A stretch of 64,000 nucleotides of DNA from Cryoendolithus antarcticus. Lineage: Eukaryota; Ascomycota; Dothideomycetes; Cladosporiales; Cladosporiaceae. The translations under genes were made by a program, and so were the position numbers. The stretch is taken from the NCBI GenBank assembly GCA_002077065.1, contig NAJO01000041.1:339565-403564 (forward strand). Direction: 5' to 3'. The notes below the pieces were generated by a model, which was not told the DNA's origin, made no database searches, and worked only from the letters and a program-made list of their open reading frames with translations. Position 1 is the stretch's first letter. Each line of letters starts with the position of its first letter. This document shows positions 8,753 through 21,300 of this stretch, piece by piece.

Positions 8753-11700
8753 ATGTCCTCACCAGCGCAACGCCGCTCGAACCGGAATTCTGTCAACGGC
8801 ACACCGCGTCGCCCCTCCCAGCGCTCCTCCCAAGCCCCTGCATCCAGTCCAGCATTACCGTCAGACACGAACGGTAACGGCGAGCCACGATCGGACGCTG
8901 CATCACCAAACGCAACGCCTCGAAGACAGGCGCAAAGCTCGCAGAATCTCTCACAGAGTCAGGCACCGCCTACCAGCTCACCGCTGTTCTTTGGCTCTAG
9001 TCCGCAAGGAGGTGAAAGTCAAAGTCAGAGCCAGAGCCGGCTAGGTGTACCGCAAGGCAATGGCGCAACGAATTTGAGCTCGCCGTTGAGGAGGCAGGTT
9101 GCGAACGGGAGTAGTGAGGGTGGGAGGACCCCGAGGGCGAACGGTAACTATGGAGGTGTGTAGCGACCCACGATAGCGAAGTGAGCATGTCTGACACTTC
9201 ACAGACTCATCCCCTATCCACTACGTATCAAGCTCAGATCCAGCTGGTCCGACTACGAATGGCCACCGCGCGCCGCACACAAGCTCCAGTGGACTCTTCG
9301 TGAGGTCTAGCGCTGGCAACGCCCCTCAGTCTGCAAGAGAACGAAGACACGATCTCGACTCAGCACTACTTGAGAATGGCACTGGACCCAGGCGAAGACT
9401 GCTGGTCGATGCAAACGGTATGCCAGTCCCTGCAGACTCGGACGCTGCCACTTTCTCCAACTTGAACCCCAATACTTCGGATGCCAACGCGCTTGGCGGG
9501 GACTCAATGAATGTTATCTGGGGGACAAATGTATCCCTGGTAGATTCATTCAATGCTTTCAAGGACTTTCTTTTCAACTTCGAGAGGAAGTACCGCTTGA
9601 GTGCTGAAGGCGAGGTCGCGGACGGCGAGACACTGGATGCTGGACATCCTGCTCGCGAGAAAGAATACGTGAAGATGATGGAGACCATGCTGGATCTGGG
9701 AGTGCGGTTCATGTACCTCGACTGCAAAAACCTGAAAGCATATCCACCCACGAGAAAGCTGTGGCATCAACTGCAGTCATTCCCAAGCGAGATTATCCCG
9801 CTTATGGACAGCGCGATCAAAGATTGCATTATCGATCTAGCCGAGAAGCGGATGGAGCAGATGCGTGCTACGCAGTCTCAGCAAAGGGTGAATGCTGCCA
9901 ACGGCACACGAGACAGCTCGGCACCTCCCATGCCTAGCTCAGATATCGACAACGACATGGGCGGACGGACGCCTCGTGCTGAGGCCAATGTGCAAGAAGA
10001 GATTCCCGATCTTGTTGCGGAGATTGAGGCCAGAATCTTCCGCGTCCGACCACTCGGGCTTGACAAGACTATCAATCTTCGCGATCTCAACCCCGGCGAC
10101 ATGGACAAGATGATATCGATCAAAGGACTCGTCATCCGCACGACGCCAGTCATCCCAGACATGAAGGACGCCTTCTTCCGTTGCTCAGTCTGCCATCACA
10201 GCGTCAAGGTCGAGATCGATCGCGGCAAGATAGCAGAGCCCACAAGGTGTCCTCGGGAAGTCTGCTCGCAGTCAAATAGCATGCAGATTGTGCACAATCG
10301 GTCTGGCTTCGCAGATAAGCAAGTCATCAAGCTGCAGGAGACACCCGACTCCGTGCCAGATGGTCAAACGCCCCACTCTGTCTCTATCTGTGCTTACGAC
10401 GAGCTAGTAGACATGTGCAAAGCTGGTGACAGGGTAGAAGTCACCGGTATCTTCAAGTGCAATCAAGTGCGGATCAACCCTCGGCAGCGATCGGTCAAGA
10501 ATGTCTTCAAGACATATGTCGACTGTCTTCACATCCAGAAGGTCGACAAACGACGTATGGGAATCGATCCGACCACGATCGAGGAAGAGCTGTCAGAGCA
10601 AGTCAGCGGCAGCATCGAGGAGACTCGCAAGGTCAGCGAAGAGGAGGAGGCAAGGATCCAGGGAGTGGCATCAAGACACGATGTCTACGAGCTGCTTTCC
10701 CGATCACTGGCGCCTTCGATCTACGAGATGGACGACGTCAAAAAGGGCATCCTACTACAACTCTTCGGTGGCACGAACAAGAGCTTCGAGAAAGGCGGCT
10801 CTCCGAAGTACCGTGGCGATATCAACGTCTTACTCTGTGGTGATCCTTCTACTTCAAAGTCGAAGATGCTGGAGTACATTCACAAGATCGCGCCGCGAGG
10901 CGTGTACACGTCTGGCAAAGGATCCTCTGCGGTTGGTCTCACGGCCTACATCACGCGAGATCCCGAGACACGCAGTCTGGTGCTGGAGTCTGGCGCACTC
11001 GTGCTCAGTGACGGAGGTGTGTGCTGCATCGACGAGTTCGACAAGATGTCAGACTCCACGCGATCTGTACTGCACGAAGTGATGGAGCAGCAGACTGTGT
11101 CCATCGCCAAAGCTGGCATCATCACCACGCTGAACGCTCGCACGTCTATCCTGGCGTCTGCCAATCCAATCGGCAGCAAGTATGACCCCAACCTGCCTGT
11201 ACCCCAAAATATCGACCTTCCGCCTACTCTGCTCAGCAGATTCGATCTGGTCTACCTGGTCCTCGACCGCATCGACGAGACGGCCGACCGCAAGCTTGCT
11301 CGCCACTTGGTCGGCATGTATCTCGAAGACACGCCCGATCACGCCACACGAGACGAAGTCCTGGTAAGTCCCAAGATCCTGTATCCTGTATTCTGTGCCA
11401 GCCGAGCACTAACATGCTTTCCCAGCCCGTCGAATTCCTCACATCCTACATCTCCTACGCCCGCGCCAACATCCACCCGACCATCACACCTGCCGCAGGC
11501 GAAGCCCTAGTGAAAGCCTACGTAGCCATGCGCAAGCTGGGCGAAGACATTCGGGCTGCTGAACGTCGCATTACTGCTACGACTCGCCAACTCGAATCGA
11601 TGATCCGGCTCGCCGAAGCACACGCTAAGATGCGCCTGTCCGAAACCGTGACCGAAGCCGACGTAGCTGAAGCCGTGCGCTTGATCCAGTCAGCGCTCAA

Positions 11701-12013
11701 GCAAGCCGCCACAGACGCAAGGACAGGCTTGATCGATATGGGTCTGCTGACCGAGGGGACCAGTGCTAGTGAGCGCAGACGGAAGGAGGATCTCAAGAAC
11801 GGCGTTCTGGAGGTGCTGGACGATATGCTTCGGGCTGGAGGCAGCACAGTAAGGTATGGCGATGTTGTCAGGACGCTTAGCGAGCAGAGCAGTGTGCCTG
11901 TTGAGGGGGCGGAGTTTGCGGAGGCTGTGAGGGCGTTGGAGCAGGAGGGGAAGGTGCAGATGCTTGGTGAGGGGGCGAGGAGGAGCATTAGGAGGGTCAC
12001 GGGGGGGATGTAA
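8753..12013 (+). CDS. MCM4: MCM4 replicative helicase subunit
   Basis: MCM4 is part of the MCM2-7 helicase that licenses and unwinds replication origins. I read three exons, 8753-9155, 9205-11363 and 11426-12013, with introns of 49 nt and 62 nt (the second GTAAGT to TTTCCCAG), giving 1049 residues. The first 200 residues are a Ser/Gln/Pro-rich tail, the usual target of DDK and CDK kinases. Then come the N-terminal MCM domain with a zinc-binding set CxxC...CPREVC (about 461-490), the AAA+ core with Walker A GDPSTSKS (about 680), Walker B CCIDEFDKM (about 740) and arginine finger SRFDLVY (about 811), and a C-terminal winged-helix region. Key residues are intact. MCB-like motifs precede it. Confidence 0.95.
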
Positions 12014-12369
12014 TGGTGGGATGTTTGATGAGTGTATGCATGGGCGCGGAATTGATTGATGCGCGCATAAATATGGATTTGATGCTGTTGTAGACGCGTG
12101 GACGTGTGACATGCAGCGCTTGATGCAATTCCATGTCGTTTCGCTCCAACGTCCGCCTTTCACTGCGTCTTCGTATGGGTCTCGTCGTATTAATTCTCAT
12201 AACGCCACAAACGCCTTCCCATGCATGCGTCATTCGTCTTTCGCCGGCAGCAAGTTACTGGTGTGTATATCACTTTGTTCCCGCAGTGCTGCAAGTCTGC
12301 TCGCCGCTGCTGCGCAACCAGTCACTCTCCGTCGTCCTCCCACCTCCAACATCATCCCTCGGCCTGGAC
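12014..12369. other. Convergent 3' flanks of MCM4 and NEDD8
   Basis: The 356 bases between the MCM4 stop and the NEDD8 stop should hold both 3' UTRs. Several frames overlap here but none has family features. Confidence 0.5.
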
Positions 12370-12868
12370 TCACACCCGGCCTCCTCTCAGCGCAAGCACC
12401 AAATGCAGCGTCGCGCCTCCCTCGAGCTGGTACTCCGCTGCTGTCTTGTCGTCCGCCCTGTCATGTCCACGTCAGTACTGTATCTACACAGCCCACCCTC
12501 AGCACATCCCTGCCGCTACATCGTGCCCACAGATTTGTCTAAGCCAAGGCTGGGATATACGCACATCTGCTTCCCGCCATAGATCAATCGTTGCTGCGCC
12601 GGCGGTATACCTTCTTTCTCTTCTACGCGCTCCTTGATCTTCGAAACCTAGTGTCGTTTGTCAATGAGTCGCACGGAATGGTATGCGGTTGCTGGGTGGT
12701 GGGAGGAAGCGGTGAGGTGAGCCATGGGGATGGAGGTGTACCTTGTAGTCGGCCTCGATGTCTAGCTCGATCTCCTTGCCGGTGAGGGTACGAACTCTGC
12801 GATCGGATGGGTCAGTGACCGTGGTGATGAGCATGGTAGGGATGTGGGAGGGTGTACTTGATCTGCAT
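12370..12868 (-). CDS. RUB1: NEDD8/Rub1 ubiquitin-like modifier
   Basis: NEDD8 is conjugated to cullins to activate SCF-type ubiquitin ligases. The gene is visible only after splicing four exons: 12858-12868 (11 nt), 12742-12796, 12565-12647 and 12370-12457, with introns of 61, 94 and 107 nt, all GT-AG. The spliced product is 78 residues. It starts [20 protein letters not shown], keeps the [11 protein letters not shown] and [14 protein letters not shown] segments of the family, and ends in the LRGG that is exposed by processing, followed by Arg-Val. The Ala at position 72 of NEDD8, which separates it from ubiquitin (Arg), is present as ALRGG. The first coding exon contributes three codons plus two bases. 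Confidence 0.93.
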
Positions 12869-13466
12869 GATGTATGATCAATGGAGATGGGCAGTGGATT
12901 TGTGGAAGAAGCGATCGAGTGCTGATGCTGCGTTCTCAAACTCGCGGGGGAATATGTAATGCTGAGAGGCGCGAATAATCGAGAGATGGAGTGACAACTG
13001 TTAGGTACGCTTTGAGAGTGAGGTTCACTGCTGGCTGATATGCCAAGACTTCACTGGTCACTTTGATGACAAGACCTGTAGTCCTGTACACGAACGGTAC
13101 GTGAACGGGACTGTAGACTAATGCGCACGGACACTAGAACATAAGGTACGGATTGCTTGATCGACATACGACTCGTGATGTGCGATATGCCTTTACATCT
13201 ATATGAAGGGACCAAGATTTCGATCCGACTTTCCTCGAAAGTGTAAGAGCATCTGCGCGACAGTCGACCACTTCGCGGTAGTCACGACGACGCAAGGCCT
13301 GGAGGCGAGAGCGCAGCGCGAGCTGTGGCCCTACGGTCTCACCAAAATCTAGCCTCTAATGAGCATCGCAACGCTGCGATCTGCTGTCGTGGCTAGATCG
13401 ATAGCTGCGCTGTCATGGCTTCAGCTTTTCGTAGGAAAAAGGGCGTTCTCGTCCTCGGGTCCGATC
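12869..13466. other. Intergenic, NEDD8 promoter and phosphatase 3' flank
   Basis: About 600 bases hold the 5' region of the leftward NEDD8 gene and the 3' region of the leftward acid phosphatase gene. I see no other gene, RNA or repeat. Confidence 0.45.
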
Positions 13467-15033
13467 CTAGCTTTGAGCTCCTCCCTTTCCAGGCTTGCCA
13501 TGATGCCCTACCTCATGCTTCTTAAACAACGTAGCAGAATCCAACACACTCCCATTCTTACTCGCGACAAAGTCCTGCGTGAGATGAGTCGCGTTATGGA
13601 ACGTCAATCTCGACCAACCGTACGCCTCATCCTGCGCATACCGGGAGTAGTACGCGAATGGGCGGTCCAGAGTATCAAGCCCGTCATAATGCCCCGCGGC
13701 TCCGTTGGTGATGTACCAAGGAAACGTGGGGTTATTGAGCTCGTTTGGATCGACGGTGCCGTTGTAGATGGGCGCGTTTCGTTGATAGGCGTGTACGTGT
13801 CCGCTGAGAACTAGATCGACACCATACTTCAAGAGGATGGGTTCGAAGGCGTCTTGACAGTCTAGACACTGATCCGAGCCGCTTAGGGAGATATACCAGG
13901 GTCGGTGACCTGCTACGATGACCCACGGCGTCTTGGCGCGATCGACGGATGCTAGGTCTGCTGCGAGCCAGTTCGTCTGCTGGTCCTTCAGCGTTGCAAA
14001 AGGACCGGAGTCCTCGTTTTCGCTACCTCCCGGCTCGTCTGGCGCGATGATCCCGTGACCAAGGTCTGTCTCAGTGTCGATCTGCACGTAGTGTACCATG
14101 CCATGATCGTAGCTGTACCAGAAATTTTCCAATCCGCCGGATTGGCGAGAAGGCATCCTGAAGTGGTTGCGATAGCCTGTGAAGTTGGTTTGGCCAGGCA
14201 TACAGATACTGACTGTGTAGCTGATGTTATGGGCCTTGTCTTTGGTCCCACCATTATCGCAGTTCGCTTCGTGGTTCCCGGGTCCGACCATGTAGGGCTT
14301 ATTGCTCGTGATGGGTGCCATCTCGTCGTAGAAGTCATTCAGGATACGCTCGTACACTTTGGCACCGTCTCCAAGTGTGGTGTTCGGGAGAAAGCCCTGG
14401 ATCTCCTCCTTGAGCCAGTAATCCGCGTACGCGATATCGCCAGCGTGCATGAGGAAATCATAGGTGGGCTGGAATTGCTGCAGGCTCTGTATCGTGTTGA
14501 TCTCTCCTGGGGCCAATGGACTGGCAGCTCCTTTACCGACGAACGTTGTGAGACCATCACGACCCATGGTGCCCAGATCGACAACCACCGCCGCGACATA
14601 TGGGGTGTGATCGCCAGCCTTGCGAGCAGTCGTGAAGTTGTACGGCGTCGTCGCATTACTACCGGGTATGTTGTAGTAGTACAGAGTATTCGGGCGAAGA
14701 TTCGAGAGCTCCACATGGTTGTTGTATGTTGTAGAGGTTTGGTAGGTCACCGAGACATCGCTCTTGGCCGTCTCGCAGAGGTTGTGGACTTCTCTGTCTG
14801 GACGTCAGCACTGGCACTCTAAATCACAGACGACAGTTAGGCGCTACTCACGACCCGTAGTGAACAGTCGGATGCTGTACGTGCTCGTAAGTGTTCCAGC
14901 TGACAGTCATACCATGGCTGCCAGCGTACGCCAGACGGACTTGCATCGGTACGCTTCCATTGGCAGCAGCGGCCACACTGCGTACTCCGAGGAGTACCAG
15001 CGTCGCCAATGACTGGAGTCCTATGAACACCAT
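13467..15033 (-). CDS. Secreted purple acid phosphatase-like metallophosphatase
   Basis: This is a metal-dependent phosphoesterase of the purple acid phosphatase family, likely secreted. Two exons, 14852-15033 and 13467-14793, flank a 58-nt intron (GTGAGT to GACAG). The 502-residue product has a signal peptide (MVFIGLQSLATLVLLG... to about residue 23), an N-terminal fibronectin-like domain (about 25-120, with the NTLYYYNI strand), and the catalytic domain. Metal-ligand motifs are present in order: DLGTMG, HAGDIAYADYW, GNHE, AGHRPWY and SGHVHAYQR. Many N-x-S/T sites suggest N-glycosylation. An upstream in-frame Met at 15084 would put the hydrophobic segment further in and is less likely. Phosphate regulation is common in the family but not visible here. 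Confidence 0.88.
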
Positions 15034-15937
15034 GATGAGAGAAATACGGATAGGTGAAGAGACACTGCGCAACCAGAGGATCAAGGAGACGATTTTGACC
15101 TACTAATCCAAGTCGCATGAGGATACCGATTGATATACTGTACACCTCTGAGTGCCGTCATTACCTTACTTTTGCGCGGATGCAGGTACAGTAGTCACAG
15201 TCGGCCGCAAAACACTTCTTCAGATCGATGCCCACGTGCTCGAGGCATGACAGTGTATGGACGTGACAGTACGAGACTTACGAAGCCATTGAAGCTTCGC
15301 TGACATCCTCTTGGCGCTCCATTGGTTGCGCTTCATGCTAATGCAGGGGTCGTGGCGATCGCGTGGCTCTACTGTGCCCGTACTTCCGGTCGGCCCTGCT
15401 GGTGCACTTGAACTGATGAATGCTGCCACCGGCGTGCATGGCATAGTGCTAAGTTCTATTACGGCCGAATGCGCACAGACGTCCGCGCAAGATTTGATGG
15501 AAGACATTGGCAAGTGAGGGTATGGCATGCCCGGAAGGAGAGCTGGTGATAGGATAGCAACAAGACACGCGCGATTTGCTTCGCATGCCTTGGCAGAAAA
15601 GCTTAGGACAGATGCTGCGGACTGTATGGTAGTGTGGACAGTACCGTATTGACTTTGTTACACTTTGGAGCGTGATAGCGTCACCAGACCGGCTCTCTGT
15701 ACACAGGAGTAATTCCAACTCGATCAGACACTCGTGCCCGCCAGCTTCTTGCTTAACATCCTCGAGGGTCGAGCCACGCTGCCTCTGTAGCGGGCACCAG
15801 CCGGCGCATGGTCGGCCACCCGAGACTTGACACAGTACGACAGCTCGGCCACTACCACTCTGAAAGTGCCCCAGTACCGGCGTGATGCCGTGGAAGAACG
15901 CAGCTTTCATCAGAGCCACAACCTGACGGCCAGCTCA
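15034..15937. other. Intergenic with unconvincing leftward frames
   Basis: About 900 bases lie between the phosphatase start and the RPA1 stop. Two leftward frames (15220-15528 and 15449-15919) occur. In a second frame around 15180-15260 there is a short Cys-rich run (KKCFAADCDYCTCIRAK) that looks protein-like, but I could not build a spliced gene that keeps it in frame. I leave it unannotated. Confidence 0.35.
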
Positions 15938-17869
15938 TCACCTCACGAACAAGCTGTCCGAGTCCGCATTATACGTCTTGATGATCTCAGCCAGCTTCCT
16001 GGCCTCCATGCCATAGTTGAGCACATTAGCAGTCTGGACCTGGTAGCGCACTCTGTCATTCAATCAGCATGTAGTTCCGCAATCGCATCACTAGCCAACT
16101 CACCTCTGCTGATCCTGGAAAGTATCCATCTTCGCCTTACACCTAAACACCAACTGCTTGCAATTGGCATCCGCAAAGATCTGCTCCTGCCTCCTCTCAT
16201 CCCCTTCATCCCTCAAAGCCATGATATCGTTAGCAGGCACGCCCATGATGATCCGCCCTGTTTCATCGAAGCAGCTCAACCACAATTGCCCCGTGTGATC
16301 GCCAACATTGACAGACATGACATAGCGATACTCCGGCTTATCCCACTCACGATCGCACTTCTCGCAGCGCCATTTGCCGGGATCGATCTCAACGACTTTC
16401 TTATTGCAGGTCTGGGGTTCCGTGGTGCGGCAAGCAGGGTAGGCGATGCTGTCTTTCTTGACGTAGAGAATCGTGCCTTTGATGCTGAACCAGTCTGTGC
16501 TCTCGCCCATGCCGAGATTCTCTTCTGAGACCTGGGCGACGGTCTTGTACTCATCTCTGCGACCGCCGGACGTTGCGCCCACGGCGCCCATAGTGTTTGC
16601 GTGAGACTGAAATTGCTCGTTCCGGCCGGCGCCGTCGTACCAGCCCTTCAGCTTGAAGGCTTCGTCGATGTCGGGGTCGAGGGTCATGCTGCCAGAGGAG
16701 AGCAAGGAGAGTGACCGCCCGCCGAAATCTGAGACCTTTACACCCTTGAAGGCGATGACGCTCTCTGGAGATGCTTCGAACGATTGTGCACTGCCGCCCC
16801 AGATCGTGAGGCGAACATTGAAGCCCGTGTTGTCGACTAGTGTGAGCTCTCGCTTGCTGTATGGTTTGCTTGTTGTTTTCGAGACTATCTCTGACACTTC
16901 GCCGATCTCCGACAAGATCCCGATGCAGTCGATTGTTGTATCCTTCTCGACTGTCTGCAGATCTGCAAGTGTTGTGAAGTTATAGCGGACTTGAGGTACG
17001 CCCTCATTATCTTCTGCCTTCTCGATCTGCGTGTCCTTCTCGAATGTGAGCTCGTAGTCGTTGTTGACGTTCGAGAACTGCTTCTTCGCCAGCTGGACTC
17101 GACATGGACTCGAGATGTAGTATACGCTGCCCTCCTGTAGCATCTCGTACCACTGATCGACCGCATCGTTGAAACCGGTAGCTCGAATCTCCCCCGACTC
17201 ATCGAGGAAGTTCACGCTGAACAGCTTCCCCTCACCATTCTTGTTATGCCATGTCTTGATGTCCCCTTTATGCGACACTCTTGCCTTGATCGTCCACTTG
17301 TGCGCATACGGACTCAGCGCCTCGATAGGATGTATGTTCCCACGACTCCCACCGTTCGCATTCGCCCGACTCGGCAACGCCGCACTCCTCTGCTGTGGCT
17401 GTGCCTGTTGCTGCTGCGCGGGCTTCTGCCCATAGAAATTCCCGGCTCCAATACTCTCCGGCTGTGGCTTCACATCCTCTCCTCCACCTGCGCCTTGTCC
17501 ACCCTTCCCATCCTCAAGCGCCACCGGCTGCCCCAGCTTCTCCGGCTCCCCATACTCCTCTAGCACCTCCATATCCAGTATCACCAAGATAAGTCTCTCC
17601 TTCACGACATTCGCCTGGAAGCTCTTCAACCGACAAATACTCCCCTTCTTCAGCTTTCCCTCAGTAATGATCCAGTTCGCCTGCTGCGTCATCATGGATT
17701 GGATGAAGTTCGCCGTGTCGTTCCAGACTACGCGATACCGTTCGCGACCGTCGGCGCCAGCGGCCATGGGTTTGATTTGGACGCATTGCACTACAGGCTC
17801 GCCTGCTTCGCCGCCTTGGGCGATGTTAGCGAGGGCGCCTTTACTGATGATTGCGAATGGGTCGGCCAT
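15938..17869 (-). CDS. RFA1: Replication protein A large subunit
   Basis: RPA1 is the main single-stranded DNA-binding subunit in replication, repair and recombination. Two exons, 16104-17869 and 15938-16052, flank a 51-nt intron (GTGAGT to GACAG). The product is 626 residues. Domains in order are the N-terminal OB fold that binds partner proteins (about 1-115, AIISKGALANI...), a Gln/Pro/Gly-rich linker, then DNA-binding OB folds A, B and C. The zinc ribbon of domain C is intact: C-x8-C in ACRTTEPQTCNKK and CEKC in WRCEKCDREW. I start at 17869 (MADPFAIISKG), which matches the family. An upstream in-frame Met at 18091 would add about 74 unrelated residues and is probably 5' UTR. Two perfect ACGCGT boxes lie upstream. 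Confidence 0.94.
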
Positions 17870-18346
17870 GGCGTTGAGGATGTCTTCGAGATCGCTGTCG
17901 GGGGTGAGAGTGCCGTGCGAGGAGAACGAATCGGCGGTGGTGACTTGATGTTCGTTGGATGTTTGATGAAGTGGGGCAAAACGCGTCTCGAACGCGTCTT
18001 GAACTCTTAGATTGAGCTTAGTCATCGTGGTTCGCTCCTTCCACTTCACCCTCGAAAGAAGCAGGGAAACACGAACTATATGACTGAGCATCGGTGAAGA
18101 AGAACACGCAAGTAAAATGAAGCCTTGAAAGCATGAGGTGCTACTCAGATGTTATACATGTTGTACAGCTCCTTCGGCGACTCATGGCATCATGAGGCAG
18201 CAGCGCGTTCGCCACCCAATCAACCTAAAATGCACACTCTATCTAGTAACTTTCACACCTCAACAGGGTATCACAGTATGCATCCTCCCGCCCGCCACCA
18301 GGCAGCCAGTCCACAGAGATCCACGTAACGCCACAACACAATGCGA
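17870..18346. promoter_or_regulatory. RFA1 promoter with two ACGCGT (MCB) boxes
   Basis: Two perfect ACGCGT palindromes sit at 17981-17986 and 17992-17997, spaced 11 bp apart (start to start) and about 110-130 bp upstream of the RFA1 ATG. This is the MluI cell-cycle box bound by MBF in yeasts. The right half of the spacer is the 3' flank of UTP20. Confidence 0.6.
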
Positions 18347-21300
18347 TCACCACCCCCTTCTCTTGCCCCTCGCCTCAGCGCCCTTCTCGCGAATCTTTGC
18401 CTTCTTCCCCTCGCTTTTCCGTCTCCTCTCCCTAGCAGCCCTCTCAGGCTCACTGACAGCCTCGATCCTGCGCTTCCGCCTTCTTTCATCCCTCCGCTCG
18501 TTCGCGAACTTCCTCGCCTTGGCCATCTCCTTGACGTATACCTCTGAGCCGAGCTTCTTCTGCAGCATGTCCAACGTTTCGCGCGCTTGGGTCGTGAATG
18601 CTGCGTGGGTGTCGCCTGGGGGCTGGGGAATAGAAGCGTCGGTGAGGTTGTAGAGTGGATGGATGATAGTGCCTATGTTGAGGAAGGGCGGGGATAGGGT
18701 TGAGAGGAGTGCGGTCTGGCATTGCAGCGCTGCCATGCGTGTCACGACTGGAGCATTCTCACGGCGAATGATCGAGGAGAGACGCGAGAGCAGGTAGCCA
18801 ATTGCCGTATCGTCCTTCTCTTCAAGCGCATCGTCTGCGTCACCGCCATTGTTTTCGTCGAGAGACCGATCTTTCCAGGGCATGTTATTGGCGGCGAACA
18901 GTCGTCCCAGAAAGGCCACATTGCGGACTGCCTGTGCGATGAGCTCGGTACTGCCAATCGCACTGTCGCGTAAGATACGGAAGTTGAGCGCGCAAGCCGT
19001 CCGTAGCTCCTCTTGACCAAGCTCATAGCCACCTGATGCCCGTAACGGCATAGTCGACAAGCCGCCTTGGGTCTTCGAGGTCGTGCTTGCGGCGTCGTTG
19101 AACACTGTCGACTGTAGCTGAACAGCCATTAGCTGGACGTCGACATTGTTGGTGTTCAAGTGCTGTTGCACGCTCGCCCACAAGTCAGCGCGCTTCGCTG
19201 CGAGTGCCTTTGCGGGCGATTGATCGGACAGGATGCTAAGTAGCTGCAGACCTGCGAGCAGGAGCTGCACCTTGGCTGTACTATCGTTCTCGATCTCGTC
19301 CGCAGCGATGATCGCCACAGTGTCTAGCAGGGAATCCGTCTGCTTCGCTGTCGCCTTCCCAGATTTGGCCAAGATCGTCCAGCATAGTGTCGCCGCCCTT
19401 CGTAGACTCAGCTTCTTGTCAGCACCTGTCCACTTCCGCAACATGCCGACCAGCAATTCCATCTTCTCCTCATCAGCCTTGTCGAAGATCTTCCCGATCA
19501 ACACACCAGCCATGTCCCGACAAGCTGCATCAACATCGCCACTGACCCTCGTCACCAGGCCGACAAACAATGTGACTAGTAGCGGCTGCAACGCCTCATC
19601 ACCCAGCTTCGCAAGGAGCCCATGCAGTACTTCCATCACACTCCGTCGCCCGGCAACATGCTGATAATCCAGGTTCTTGACCAAGAACCCCGTCTGCTTG
19701 GTCCAGCGATCCTTACCCTGGGGGTAATCGATCACGAACTGCAAGTACGCGCTCCTCGCACTCTGCCGTACGGACTCATCAGGATTCGTGATCATCATCT
19801 TAGCAACCTCGTCCATGACTTCGTACACCTCCGTGATTACGATCTGCCGACCGAGCACCGCGCGCAAGAAGCGGAAGAGGATGCCCTGCCGATCTGGCTC
19901 ATCGAGATCTTGTTTGAGGGTTTGTAGGAGATAGGCGATGTCTTTCTCCTTTACTTGCACAGAGCGGCGTTCGCGGAGGATGGCTGTGATAAGGTCGAGT
20001 GCTGCTTTGGCGGCGTCAGTCGTGCTGCTGGTCTGAGACTTCATCACCGCTACGGCCTGCTTGAGGTAGACGGCGCAATTGTCTTCGATGTCTTTCAGTG
20101 GCACGCGGATGATTGTCGTGAGCAGCTTGACGGCCGCGATCTGGACCTCTTCTTGACCTTCTATGAGAGCGTCACCGCAGATTGGGAGATAGCCTGCCAT
20201 GTTTGCGGGTGTCTGGAGGACTTCGTGACGTCTTACGACCTTGCGAACGAGATTCAGGGCGAAGCTCGATAGCTTGAAGAGGTAAGATGTTGTAGCACCC
20301 TTACGATTAGCCTTCTTCTCCGATGCAACGAGGTACTGTCGCACATTGTAGCTTTGCTCTGCCAGTCGCACATGTGGAGCAGCTTCATGAGCCTGCACCT
20401 GGCGTACGACCTCGTGGCAGAATGCGAGCATGTCCCGCGAGTCCGCTGCTGGGTTTTGGTCGATGCCCTTCCTGATCCTGATCAGTAGATCATCGATCTT
20501 CTTGACCGACTTCATGTCAAGTCGCTCTTGCAGCATGGCTCGGATGGGTAAGATTAGCTGTCCCATCTTGGAGATGGAAGTGCTACGAGCCACGATCTCA
20601 AGTGTGTCGTAGCTCTTGCTGCTTTTGATCTCCTTCATGCCGCTCTTGTACTCCTCTGCATCCTTCTCCTGGCCAGTGACGCCAAAGATGTCGTCCATGA
20701 CCACAGACATGAGCTCGGTGAGAGTAGTATCGAGATCGCCAGGCTTCAGCATCTCCGCGTTGGTAACCAAGATGTGATGCACTGTATATGACAGGACGTG
20801 CAACTGATAGCCACGCTGCAGGGCGCTGCGCATCTCATTGATGATGAAGCGTAGGTACGTGGGCCCGACGAGTGACAGGACGGTCGAGAAAGTGCGTCTC
20901 GTCTGATCACGAGCTTCAAGGTCTTTGCTCTTGAGGATGTGTGAGATGTCCGTCAGAGTTGGCGCAAGGCCAGCCACAAAGTCAGCCTCGGGGAGTAGAC
21001 GAAGCAGCTTGACGATTGACACCGCTACCCCGACACGGCGGTCAACTGTTGAATCGTCTTTGTGATGCAGATAAGCAGACAGCGGCGGTAGGAACTCCGT
21101 CAAGATAGCCTTCTGTCTACCAGTACGGGACGCCTCGGGCTCATCGGCATTGACTGATACGATGGGGAGATCCTCCATTCGGCTGACTAGCCCATCGACA
21201 AGTGCGCCGATCAGTCGCAGCACGACCTTTTCCCGCTCTGGGTTCTTCTTGAGCTGCCCTAGGTAGCGCTTAATCACAGAGCGGTAGTCAGACCACTTCA

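Noticed and set aside
15449..15919. Leftward frame of 156 codons between the phosphatase and RFA1
   Set aside because: It starts 19 bases after the RFA1 stop, has no family feature and looks like 3' UTR sequence.
18138..18653. Rightward frame over the UTP20 3' end
   Set aside because: It is a shadow of UTP20's C-terminal coding region and 3' flank.
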